This document shows, piece by piece, positions 26,701 to 34,326 of a DNA stretch of 64,000 nt; within the stretch, counting starts at the first letter, position 1; each line of letters begins with the position of its first letter. The stretch lies in contig CAJXPX010000007.1 in assembly GCA_913058335.1 (NCBI GenBank), positions 62,001-126,000 of the forward strand, given 5' to 3'. The notes beneath the pieces were generated by a model, which was not told where the DNA came from, did no database searches, and saw nothing but the letters and a program-made list of their open reading frames with translations. This DNA comes from an uncultured Hyphomonadaceae bacterium (GTDB taxonomy: Bacteria; Pseudomonadota; Alphaproteobacteria; Caulobacterales; Maricaulaceae). The position numbers were made by a program, and so were the translations under genes.

Positions 26701-27018
26701 ATGGCAAAAGCAGCAGATTACATTGCAGATGTAAAGCGTTACGACGCAGGTGCAGATGAAGCTCACGTTCAAAAAATAGTCAATTATTGCGGTATCGCGC
26801 TACAAAATCGGGATTCCTCTTTGGTATCTTGTTCAGACGAAACAGAGAAAAATCGAGTGCGAGACGGGTTCTGCAAGAAAAAACTTGGCATGGACGCTGA
26901 CCCAGCAGGAAAAGCCGTCGACGCCGTGTGCGAAATGATGAAGGGCGACAATCAAAAATCGCGGGTCACCTTTTTGTATCTGCTAACGAAAAGCGTCGGA
27001 AAATTAAGCGACTTATAG
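26701..27018 (+). CDS. DUF2853 family protein
   Basis: A 105-residue protein with a single compact domain of the DUF2853 family. Diagnostic parts are IVNYCGIALQNRDSSLVSCSDETE (residues 27-50) and KSRVTFLYLLTKSVG near the C terminus. Function unknown. A strong GAGGAGG lies eight bases before the ATG, and a rho-independent terminator follows, so the gene is expressed alone. It sits directly upstream of ssrA on the same strand. Confidence 0.88.
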   Translation: MAKAADYIADVKRYDAGADEAHVQKIVNYCGIALQNRDSSLVSCSDETEKNRVRDGFCKKKLGMDADPAGKAVDAVCEMMKGDNQKSRVTFLYLLTKSVGKLSDL

Positions 27019-27043
27019 ACCGGTCAATTTGTCAGGAGTTGTA

Positions 27044-27068
27044 AACCGCACCTCCATCGCGGTTTTTT
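27044..27068 (+). terminator. Rho-independent terminator after DUF2853 gene
   Basis: AACCGC and GCGGTT form a six-pair stem with a nine-base loop and the second arm runs into six T (27063-27068). It ends 26 bases after the DUF2853 stop and just upstream of the ssrA promoter. Confidence 0.85.
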
Positions 27069-27083
27069 ATTTCAGAATACATA

Positions 27084-27112
27084 TTGGAACTTTCCCGCTT
27101 CGTGCCTATATT
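27084..27112 (+). promoter_or_regulatory. Predicted sigma-70 type promoter of ssrA
   Basis: TTGGAA at 27084-27089 and TATATT at 27107-27112 are separated by 17 bases, an ideal spacing. Transcription would start near 27119, at the front of the tmRNA acceptor piece. Confidence 0.65.
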
Positions 27113-27197
27113 ATGTTTGTCGGCTTGCCGACTATGAGGATAAACGCGCTCATAATAGACGGACTGGACCCGGGGGCGGTACCCGGCGGCTCCACCA

Positions 27198-27227
27198 TAA
27201 ACCTTCATCCCGGTGAAGGCTTTTGAT
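27198..27227 (+). other. Intervening segment of the permuted tmRNA
   Basis: These 30 bases lie between the acceptor CCA (ending 27197) and the first base of the coding piece (27228). They hold a hairpin, CCTTCA 27202-27207 with TGAAGG 27214-27219, followed by four T. The segment is expected to be cut out during maturation to give two RNA pieces. Confidence 0.75.
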
Positions 27228-27310
27228 GGGGCCGAAATAGGATCGACAGACGTTCAAAAGGGTTAGCTTTCTTCCGTATGGGTACCGTTAAATGCCTATT
27301 TATTATAATT

Positions 27311-27352
27311 GCTAATGACAATTATTCTGAGGAATTTGCCCTAGCTGCGTAA
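27311..27352 (+). other. tmRNA-encoded degradation tag
   Basis: The resume codon GCT starts the frame ANDNYSEEFALAA and ends at TAA. With the alanine carried by tmRNA the tag is AANDNYSEEFALAA. The terminal ALAA is the ClpX-recognised end; the N-terminal part is the region bound by the adaptor SspB, encoded 1.6 kb downstream. Confidence 0.92.
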
Positions 27353-27408
27353 GCAGTTCGGACATTCCGACTTTAACTCCTAGCCCTTCAGACGGTTAGG
27401 CGGGCTTC

Positions 27409-27442
27409 GGGAGGTAGCTGGCAACAGAAACCTCCCACTTTT
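27409..27442 (+). terminator. Terminator of ssrA
   Basis: GGGAGG (27409-27414) and CCTCCC (27431-27436) form a six-pair stem with a 16-base loop, followed by ACTTTTATTT. The hairpin may also be the 3-prime end of the coding piece. It separates ssrA from the convergent P450 gene. Confidence 0.7.
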
Positions 27443-27458
27443 ATTTCAAGTCAGTCTC

Positions 27459-28850
27459 TTATCTTATTCGGATCAGCCGCGCAGGCACGCCGCCTTCCGG
27501 CCTGAGTGTCACCGTCATAAGCGGCCTCGGATAACAACCCTCTGGCAATTCAATTTCATAATCACGGACCAGCGTAGCAAGCGCCATAAGGGCTTCCATC
27601 GTGGCAAAAGCTGCGCCGACGCAAATCCGGGGCCCAGCTCCAAAGGGCATAAAAGCCGAGCCTTTGGATTTTAGGGTCGGATCGCGAAGAAATCGATCTG
27701 GGTCGAAAGTAAGCGGGTTTTCCCACAGCCGTTCCGTTCTGTGCATGACATAATTGCAAAGCAAAAACGTGTCTCCAGCTTCAATTTTTCGTCCGTGAAT
27801 CTCCGTTTCCTCGTGACATTCTCGATTGAGCATAGGCGCAGGCGGATAAAGCCTCATCGTTTCGTCAATTACGGCCTGCGTAAATGGCAGAGAAGACATA
27901 TCGCCATATCGAACAAAGTCTTTCCCACAGACGGACAGCACTTCCCTCCGGATACGCTCGGCCGTCTCTTGATGACTACCAACCAGATAAAGCGCCCATG
28001 TTAAGGTGAGCGCCGTGGTTTCGTGCCCCGCAATAAAGAAGCCAATGATATTATCGCGCTGCTCTCTCGGAGACAGCCCCTCCCCTGTTTTAGGATCTTT
28101 GGCCGCAATCAGGAGACTGATTAAATCATCTTCGACCGGATGTTTTGCCCTTTCCGCTAATAACGCGTCAGCCGCCCGCTTTAACCGCCTCAACGCTGCT
28201 GCACCTTTCGGCAATATCGGACGAGGCACCCATCTCGGCCAAGGGATCAAATCGTCTGGTCGAAGCGTCCCGGCACTCGTCACGACATTCCGAGTCGCAA
28301 ATTTAAGACGGTCTTTGTCCAGACCCTTAGGATTGCCGAGCAGGGCTTTCGCCAGAACATCAAAAGTGAGCTCGGCCATCGCGGCGTTCAGATCCAGTTC
28401 CCGCTCTGCGTCCACTTTCTCACAAAAACTCTGAAGAACCTGGGTTATTAGCGGGGCCAAATCTTCCATATGACGTTTTCGAAACAGGGGCGCGACGCTC
28501 TTGCGCTGTCGTTTCCATTGCTCGCCATGAACCGACAATAAGCCTTCCTTTGTCGCTGGGCCTAAAATGCGCGCATCTATAGCTGTTTTGGTGAATTTAT
28601 CTGCTTCTTTCGCCAGAACCGCCATCATGCCTTCGGGGTCGGTTATGACATGAAGTTTCTTGCCAAAATTAGGGACGCTCACAATCGGCTGATTATAGGC
28701 CATGGGACCAAACCCTTCGATCGGATTACGCAAGAATGTCCACGTTCTCTTGATAAAGCCTTCTCGGCCCGTAAGCGGTTTGGCATGGGGCGGGATGAAA
28801 CGCCCTTGCCCGTCATATCGGGCGGAAATATTGGAATGACTGTTGGTCAT
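27459..28850 (-). CDS. Cytochrome P450
   Basis: A 463-residue soluble P450 monooxygenase. Counting from the ATG at 28850: I-helix AGHETT at residues 274-279, the K-helix ExxR (Glu330 to Arg333, ETMRL), and the heme-binding loop FMPFGAGPRICVG with the axial cysteine at about 410. The FFIAGHETTALTLTWAL pattern is of the fatty-acid/hydrocarbon-like class, but the substrate is not readable. A TTG at 28868 could extend it by six residues; neither start has a clear ribosome-binding site. No ferredoxin or reductase gene is adjacent. Expression is from its own promoter, opposite sspB. Confidence 0.93.
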   Translation of the reverse strand: MTNSHSNISARYDGQGRFIPPHAKPLTGREGFIKRTWTFLRNPIEGFGPMAYNQPIVSVPNFGKKLHVITDPEGMMAVLAKEADKFTKTAIDARILGPATKEGLLSVHGEQWKRQRKSVAPLFRKRHMEDLAPLITQVLQSFCEKVDAERELDLNAAMAELTFDVLAKALLGNPKGLDKDRLKFATRNVVTSAGTLRPDDLIPWPRWVPRPILPKGAAALRRLKRAADALLAERAKHPVEDDLISLLIAAKDPKTGEGLSPREQRDNIIGFFIAGHETTALTLTWALYLVGSHQETAERIRREVLSVCGKDFVRYGDMSSLPFTQAVIDETMRLYPPAPMLNRECHEETEIHGRKIEAGDTFLLCNYVMHRTERLWENPLTFDPDRFLRDPTLKSKGSAFMPFGAGPRICVGAAFATMEALMALATLVRDYEIELPEGCYPRPLMTVTLRPEGGVPARLIRIR

Positions 28851-28960
28851 GGTATAACTACGTTTCAACAGGATGTAGGGAGACTGTAAAGAGCTAAGAA
28901 AGATTCACCACACGGTGAAACGTCAGTTGATATTTTGCGGTAGACGTCTAGGATATAAAA

Positions 28961-29536
28961 ATGAGCCAAGACCTGATGAATTATGATCAGATGACACAAC
29001 TCGCTCTGCGGGGTGTGGTACGGGACGCTATTCGCCGCGTTATCCGCGAAGACGGCCTGCCCGGCGCTCACCATTTCTACATTACATTCCTGACCCGATA
29101 TCCTGGCGTGGAGATTGATGATGGACTGGCGAGTAAGTACCCCGAAGAGATTACAATCGTTCTGGAGCATCAGTTCTGGGACTTAAATGCTTATGCAGAT
29201 GAATTCGAAGTCACGCTGAAATTTGGCGGCATACCGAAATATCTTAAAGTACCTTACCATGCGATTTCTCGCTTTCACGACCCAAGCGTGGGGTTTGCCC
29301 TCCAATTTGATCCGCCCGTTGAGCTTGATCCTGCCGCGAATGCAGTCGGCAAATTACGTCCTGTTCCTAACGAAAGCGACACTGACGCCCCAGCCAAGCT
29401 GGAAGAGACCTTAAAAGAGACGCCTGCCGCCAAAAGTAAATCCAAAAAAGCCTCCGGCAAAGCCGACGCAGATAAAGACAAGGACGGCGAAGACGAAGCT
29501 AATGTTGTCAGCTTGGATGCTTTCCGTAAGAAATAA
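28961..29536 (+). CDS. sspB: ClpXP adaptor SspB (alpha type)
   Basis: SspB tethers ssrA-tagged proteins to the ClpXP protease. The 191-residue protein has the SspB fold in residues 1-115 (LPGAHHFYITFLTRYPGVEI, then ITIVLEHQFWDLNAYADEFEVTLKFGG and VPYHAISRFHDPSVGFALQF), a charged, low-complexity linker (lysine/aspartate-rich, residues 130-175) and a C-terminal VVSLDAFRKK, which fits the ClpX-binding tail. This matches the Caulobacter type rather than the enterobacterial one. Its partner RNA, ssrA, is 1.5 kb upstream, split off by the P450 gene. fumC follows. Confidence 0.93.
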   Translation: MSQDLMNYDQMTQLALRGVVRDAIRRVIREDGLPGAHHFYITFLTRYPGVEIDDGLASKYPEEITIVLEHQFWDLNAYADEFEVTLKFGGIPKYLKVPYHAISRFHDPSVGFALQFDPPVELDPAANAVGKLRPVPNESDTDAPAKLEETLKETPAAKSKSKKASGKADADKDKDGEDEANVVSLDAFRKK

Positions 29537-29648
29537 CGATTTTTTCGTCTCTGGTCTTGAGCCGATGCCCCCTTACAATTATGGAACCAGTCACGAGGGA
29601 CGCCAGGATTAAGCCTGGGAAAACTCCCATTAGATTTTGAGGCAAAAA

Positions 29649-31040
29649 ATGACAAAAATGCGTACTGAAACGGATAGTTTTGGCCCCCTAAAAGTCCCTT
29701 CTGACAAATATTACGGCGCCCAGACCGCCCGTTCGCTTATCAATTTTCCAATTGGAATTGAAACTATGGCGCCTGCCATTATCAGGGCGCTCGGCGTTAT
29801 TAAGCGCTCCGCCGCTCTAGCAAATAAGTCCCTCGACAATCTGGACGCCCAACGTGCCAAGGCTATTGTCGAGGCGGCGTCTGATGTGGCCGAAGGCAAG
29901 CTTGATGACAACTTCCCGCTTTCGGTTTGGCAGACAGGCTCAGGAACGCAGTCAAATATGAATGCGAATGAAGTTATCTCCAATCGCGCGATTGAAATTA
30001 TGGGCGGTGAGATTGGCTCTAAAGACCCGGTTCATCCGAATGACCATGTCAACCGCAGCCAGTCCTCCAATGACACTTTCCCCACCGCCATGCACATCGC
30101 CGCCGCGGAGGAAATTCATCATAAACTCCTTCCGGCTCTGCAACAGCTTCGCAACGCGCTGAATGACAAGGCGAATGAATTTAAAGATATTATCAAAATT
30201 GGACGGACACACACTCAAGACGCTACGCCCATTACCTTGGGTCAGGAATTTTCCGGCTATGTCGCGCAAATAGATCTAGGCATAAAGCGCGTCGAAAACG
30301 GTCTTAAAGAACTTTACCCTCTGGCCCAAGGCGGCACAGCGGTTGGAACAGGCTTGAACGCTAAACCCGGCTTTGCCAAAGCTTTCGCCGAAGAAGTAGC
30401 CAATTACACGAAGCTTCCGTTTAAAACCGCTGAGAATAAATTCGAAGCCTTGGCCGCGCATGACGCCTATGTCTCTGCCCACGGAGCCTTAAATACAGTC
30501 GCGGCTTCTTTGTTTAAAATCGCCAATGACATTCGTTTTCTCGGCTCCGGGCCCCGTTCCGGTTTGGGTGAATTGTCTTTACCGGAAAATGAGCCCGGTT
30601 CTTCTATAATGCCGGGCAAAGTCAATCCGACCCAATGCGAAGCGCTGACGATGGTATGCGCTCAAATTATGGGTAACCAAACAACAATAAGTCTTGCCGG
30701 ATCACAGGGTCATTTCGAGCTCAATGTTTATAAGCCCGTCATGGCGTATAACATGTTGCAATCCATTCAGCTCTTGTCAGACGCCTCTATCAGTTTTGCG
30801 GATAAATGCGTTGTCGGCATTAAGGCAAATGAAGACCGTATCGAAGACCTGCTAGGACGCTCGCTTATGCTCGTCACCGCCCTTGCCCCAACCATTGGTT
30901 ATGACAACGCGACGAAAGTTGCCAAGACTGCCCATAAAAACGGCACAACCTTACGCGAGGAAGCGGTCAATCTTGGCTTTGTAACCGAGAAAGAATTTGA
31001 CGACGTTGTCCGTCCAGAGTTGATGATTAAGCCGCGCTGA
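29649..31040 (+). CDS. fumC: Class II fumarate hydratase
   Basis: FumC converts fumarate to malate in the citric acid cycle, without an Fe-S cluster. The 463-residue protein carries [13 protein letters not shown], the [14 protein letters not shown] segment, [12 protein letters not shown] and the superfamily signature [12 protein letters not shown] chose the ATG at 29649, with GAGG six bases upstream; a TTG at 29637 would overlap that site and is unlikely. It is followed after one base by the DUF4169 gene, the usual alphaproteobacterial order. Confidence 0.97.
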   Translation: MTKMRTETDSFGPLKVPSDKYYGAQTARSLINFPIGIETMAPAIIRALGVIKRSAALANKSLDNLDAQRAKAIVEAASDVAEGKLDDNFPLSVWQTGSGTQSNMNANEVISNRAIEIMGGEIGSKDPVHPNDHVNRSQSSNDTFPTAMHIAAAEEIHHKLLPALQQLRNALNDKANEFKDIIKIGRTHTQDATPITLGQEFSGYVAQIDLGIKRVENGLKELYPLAQGGTAVGTGLNAKPGFAKAFAEEVANYTKLPFKTAENKFEALAAHDAYVSAHGALNTVAASLFKIANDIRFLGSGPRSGLGELSLPENEPGSSIMPGKVNPTQCEALTMVCAQIMGNQTTISLAGSQGHFELNVYKPVMAYNMLQSIQLLSDASISFADKCVVGIKANEDRIEDLLGRSLMLVTALAPTIGYDNATKVAKTAHKNGTTLREEAVNLGFVTEKEFDDVVRPELMIKPR

Positions 31041-31041
31041 T

Positions 31042-31248
31042 ATGTCAGATAATGTCATAAAGTTTGGCAAGGCGGCGAAAGCTGTCAAGCGGTCTAAAAA
31101 AGAGAAACTGGCGGCGGAAAACAGAGCCCGTTTCGGTCAGAAAAAAGACCAAAAAACACTCAAGGCGAAACTGACGGAAAAGCTCCAGATGAAACTGGAT
31201 GCGCATAAAATCGAAAAGTCAGGCAAAAAGGATAAGGATGAGCCTTAA
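31042..31248 (+). CDS. DUF4169 family protein
   Basis: A 68-residue, very lysine-rich helical protein (IKFGKAAKAVKRSKKEKLAAENRARFGQKK). It matches DUF4169, a small family found beside fumC in alphaproteobacteria. The ATG is one base after the fumC stop and its last 11 bases overlap the following ribbon-helix-helix gene. Function unknown; the charge suggests nucleic-acid or ribosome contact, but that is inference. Confidence 0.87.
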   Translation: MSDNVIKFGKAAKAVKRSKKEKLAAENRARFGQKKDQKTLKAKLTEKLQMKLDAHKIEKSGKKDKDEP

Positions 31249-31462
31249 AAAACGCTCGGTATCGCTTTACGGGCACCAGACGTCTCTGGCGCTCGAAGCG
31301 GAGTTTTGGGCTGTTATTGACGCTCACCTCAAACAGAGCGGGCAAAGCTTTGCCGGTTTTATCAGAGAGTTGGATGACACAAGACTGGAAGATGCACCAG
31401 AACGGAACCTGGCATCTTATTTACGCGTCTGGGTTTTAAATTTCGTTCTTTCAGAGCAATAA
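31238..31462 (+). CDS. Ribbon-helix-helix domain protein
   Basis: A 74-residue protein starting MSLKKRSVSLYGHQTSLALE. The beta-strand KRSVSLYGHQTSLALE followed by two helices (FWAVIDAHLKQSG, SFAGFIREL) is the RHH_4 pattern; the fold is used for DNA binding in repressors. I placed the start at the ATG at 31238, preceded by AAGGA, overlapping DUF4169 by 11 bases. An upstream ATG at 31199 lies inside DUF4169 and is less likely. The pair DUF4169-RHH after fumC is a recurrent arrangement. Target unknown. Confidence 0.84.
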   Translation: MSLKKRSVSLYGHQTSLALEAEFWAVIDAHLKQSGQSFAGFIRELDDTRLEDAPERNLASYLRVWVLNFVLSEQ

Positions 31463-31498
31463 CTTGCAAATCCGGGCTGAATTAAGGACAGTCTCTAT

Positions 31499-31888
31499 AT
31501 GACTCTTATCTATCGCACCCGAAAAGTCGTCAAACCGGGGGATTTGAATTCACGGAACACCTTGTTTGGCGGACGGTTATTGGAATGGATAGATGAGGAA
31601 TGCGGGGTTTATGCCGCCTGTCAGATGGGAACACAGACCCTTGTCACCAAGTCTATGTCAGAACTGAATTTTCTTGCGCCGGCGCGGCAAGGGGACGTCA
31701 TTGAGATTGGCGCGGAAACCGTCAGTGTTAGCTACTCTACCATTACTGTTTGCTGTCATGTTCGGATTAAAACAACGCAGCAGGAAATCGTCTCGATTGA
31801 CGAAATCGTATTTGTGAATGTTGACGATGAGGGTCGGCCCGTCCGGCATGGAAAGTATAAGCGTAAGTCAAAACTTCCGCCCAACTGA
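31499..31888 (+). CDS. Acyl-CoA thioesterase (hotdog fold)
   Basis: A 129-residue protein of the YciA/BACH-type hotdog thioesterases that hydrolyse acyl-CoA. The conserved segment is NSRNTLFGGRLLEWIDEECG, where the Asn and Asp positions form the active site, with SMSELNFLAPARQGDVIEIG following. Family proteins usually form hexamers. The chain length preference is unknown. It is a lone plus-strand gene between the fumC group and uvrD. Confidence 0.9.
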   Translation: MTLIYRTRKVVKPGDLNSRNTLFGGRLLEWIDEECGVYAACQMGTQTLVTKSMSELNFLAPARQGDVIEIGAETVSVSYSTITVCCHVRIKTTQQEIVSIDEIVFVNVDDEGRPVRHGKYKRKSKLPPN

Positions 31889-31973
31889 CATATCTTAGAA
31901 GTCCTGTTGACCCCCCTGACATCGGGACAGTTCGCCCATAGCCAAAGCGGATTGTTGCTCCTATGTTCCGCCT

Positions 31974-34325
31974 ATGTCTGCCGCTGATTCCTTCCAACCC
32001 GCTCCGCCCCGGCCTTCCGGACGTTCAATTTCCGAGCAGGCTATGCCTGTGCGCAAATTTGGAAATGCAGAGAAAGCGGATTATCTTGAAGGCTTAAACC
32101 CCGAACAGAAAGAAGCGGTCCTTGCTTTAGAAGGCCCCTTACTTGTCCTCGCGGGCGCCGGAACCGGAAAAACGCGGGTTCTGACGTGCCGCCTAGCCCA
32201 TATTTTGACGACAGGCCGTGCTTATCCGAGCCAGATTTTATCTGTTACTTTTACAAATAAAGCCGCGCGAGAAATGCGTGACCGCGTTGGCAAACTTCTT
32301 GGAGAACAGGTCGAAGGCCTCCCTTGGCTCGGAACCTTTCACTCTATTGCCGCCAAAATCCTCCGGATTCATGCCGAACTTGTCGGCCTGAAATCCGGCT
32401 TCACCATTTTAGACACGGATGATCAGATCCGACTTTTGAAACAGGTTATTAAAGCCGCCGATATTGATGAAAAACGTTGGACGGCGAGATATCTCGTCGC
32501 CCTGATCGATAGCTGGAAGAATAAAGGCCTGACACCGGAAAAGATAAACTCCAAACAGAGCTATAAATTTGCCGACGGCAAAGGCGCGGAACTCTATAAA
32601 ACCTATCAAGAGCGATTGAGAGTTTTAAATGCCTGTGATTTTGGTGATTTACTGTTGCACAATTTAACGCTCTTCACCAAAAATCCGGACATTCTGAAAA
32701 AATACCATCAGAAGTTCCGTTATCTCTTGGTAGACGAGTATCAAGATACGAATGTCTGCCAATATCTTTGGCTCCGCCTTCTAGCGCAGGGATCAGAAAA
32801 TATTTGTGTTGTCGGGGATGATGACCAATCCATCTATGGCTGGCGCGGAGCCGAAGTCGATAATATCTTGCGCTTCGAAAAAGACTTTCCCGGCGCGAAA
32901 GTCGTCAAGCTGGAGCGTAACTATCGCTCGACGGAGCATATTCTCGGCGCAGCGTCCGGCTTGATCGCGTCCAATCAGGACCGGCTTGGGAAGACCCTTT
33001 GGACCGAAGATGAGGGTGGACACAAAGTCAGCGTAACGGGCGTCTGGGACGCCCCTGCCGAGGCTCGTATCATTTCCGGAGAAATCGAAAATTGGCGTTC
33101 CCAGAACCGCCCTTATAATGATGTTGCCATATTGGTGCGCGCTTCTCGCCAAATGCGGAGTTTTGAAGAACGCTTTATTCAGCTCGGCCTGCCTTACCGC
33201 GTTATTGGCGGGCCACGCTTTTTCGAGCGCGCCGAAATACGCGACGCTCATGCCTATTTACGCGTTCTGAAATCCGATACGGATGACTTGGCATTTGAAC
33301 GCATCGTCAATACGCCGAAACGCGGGATCGGCGCGACAACTATACAGAAATTACAGACAGCGGCTCGGTCTTTAGGCATCAGTCTCGAAGCGACCACACG
33401 TGAACTGACTAAAACCGACGAGATTAGAGGCAAAGCCCGTACAGCACTTCGCGCCTTCATTCTGGATATTGATCGGTGGCGCCACGAAGCCAGAGATATT
33501 CGCCACACCGAAATGGCAGAAAAAATTCTGGATGAAAGCGGGTATACCCAAATGTGGCGGGACAGCAAAGACGCAAAGTCGGCGGGACGTCTGGAAAACT
33601 TGAAAGAACTTATTCAAGCGATGGGCGAGTTCGAAACGCTAGATGCTTATCTGGAACATGTCAGCCTTGTGCTAGACGTCGATCGCGGGCCGCAAGAAGA
33701 TGAAATTTCTCTAATGACACTCCATTCAGCGAAAGGTTTAGAGTTTCCTCTGGTTTTCTTACCGGGGTGGGAAGAAGGCGTCTTTCCGAGCCAGAAAAGC
33801 ATGGACGAAAATGGTCTAGCCGGACTCGAAGAAGAACGCCGCCTTGCTTATGTTGGCATAACTCGCGCCCGGGAAAGGGCTAAAATCTACTTCGCCGCCA
33901 ACCGACAGGTATACGGGTCTTGGCAATCCAGCGTCCCATCACGCTTTATAGATGAACTCCCCGTGCAGCATGTGGAGGCAGAAAGCGAACAAAGCCATCA
34001 GAATGAGAGCGTTGTCGCAAGGCAAATCGCCAGCGACTTCTCTTCAAGCTTTGAACGGGCCAAAAGCAACCGCGACTCTCCCGGCTGGCAACGCTACCAA
34101 GCCAATCGGGACAAAAATTTTGGCCGCGCCCCCAAAGATATTGAAGGTCATGCCGTGCGCCGACCCGTAAAAAAAACGGCCAGCGCCTTTAAAGTCGGTG
34201 ATAGAATCTTCCATCAGAAATTTGGCTATGGACGTATTGCCTCCGCTGACGGTAATAAACTCATGGTAGCCTTCGAAAAAGCTGGTGAAAAGAAGGTTTT
34301 GGACGGATTTGTAGAACGGGCTTAA
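31974..34325 (+). CDS. uvrD: ATP-dependent DNA helicase, UvrD/PcrA type
   Basis: A 783-residue SF1A helicase that unwinds DNA during nucleotide excision and mismatch repair. Motifs: Walker A LAGAGTGKTR with Lys66, motif II DEYQDTN, motif III QSIYGWRGAE, motif IV YRSTEHIL, motif V LMTLHSAKGLEF and motif VI YVGITRARE. The C terminus holds a small Tudor-like domain (FKVGDRIFHQKFGYGRI), as in PcrA. The first 30 residues are proline- and serine-rich and probably disordered. It starts the tight operon uvrD / lipoprotein / prmA. Confidence 0.96.
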   Translation: MSAADSFQPAPPRPSGRSISEQAMPVRKFGNAEKADYLEGLNPEQKEAVLALEGPLLVLAGAGTGKTRVLTCRLAHILTTGRAYPSQILSVTFTNKAAREMRDRVGKLLGEQVEGLPWLGTFHSIAAKILRIHAELVGLKSGFTILDTDDQIRLLKQVIKAADIDEKRWTARYLVALIDSWKNKGLTPEKINSKQSYKFADGKGAELYKTYQERLRVLNACDFGDLLLHNLTLFTKNPDILKKYHQKFRYLLVDEYQDTNVCQYLWLRLLAQGSENICVVGDDDQSIYGWRGAEVDNILRFEKDFPGAKVVKLERNYRSTEHILGAASGLIASNQDRLGKTLWTEDEGGHKVSVTGVWDAPAEARIISGEIENWRSQNRPYNDVAILVRASRQMRSFEERFIQLGLPYRVIGGPRFFERAEIRDAHAYLRVLKSDTDDLAFERIVNTPKRGIGATTIQKLQTAARSLGISLEATTRELTKTDEIRGKARTALRAFILDIDRWRHEARDIRHTEMAEKILDESGYTQMWRDSKDAKSAGRLENLKELIQAMGEFETLDAYLEHVSLVLDVDRGPQEDEISLMTLHSAKGLEFPLVFLPGWEEGVFPSQKSMDENGLAGLEEERRLAYVGITRARERAKIYFAANRQVYGSWQSSVPSRFIDELPVQHVEAESEQSHQNESVVARQIASDFSSSFERAKSNRDSPGWQRYQANRDKNFGRAPKDIEGHAVRRPVKKTASAFKVGDRIFHQKFGYGRIASADGNKLMVAFEKAGEKKVLDGFVERA

Positions 34326-34326
34326 A

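Larger units (their letters stand above)
27119..27442 (+). ncRNA. ssrA: Circularly permuted two-piece tmRNA
   Basis: tmRNA rescues stalled ribosomes and adds a degradation tag. The gene is permuted, as in other alphaproteobacteria: the acceptor piece comes first (about 27119-27197, ending in CCA), then an intervening segment with a hairpin (27198-27227), then the coding piece from 27228. The tRNA-like end is complete: CGGCTCC at 27187-27193 pairs over seven positions (one G-U) with GGGGCCG at 27228-27234, and the T-arm stem is CCGGG 27170-27174 with CCCGG 27182-27186. The tag frame at 27311-27352 encodes ANDNYSEEFALAA, followed by TAA. The outer ends are estimates from the promoter and terminator. 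Confidence 0.93.

Noticed and set aside
29637-29648. TTG start for fumC
   Set aside because: The TTG overlaps the GAGG ribosome-binding site of the ATG at 29649, which fits the family start.
31042-31462. DUF4169/RHH pair considered as a toxin-antitoxin module
   Set aside because: Neither protein resembles a known toxin and the pair is tied to fumC in many genomes; kept only as an observation.
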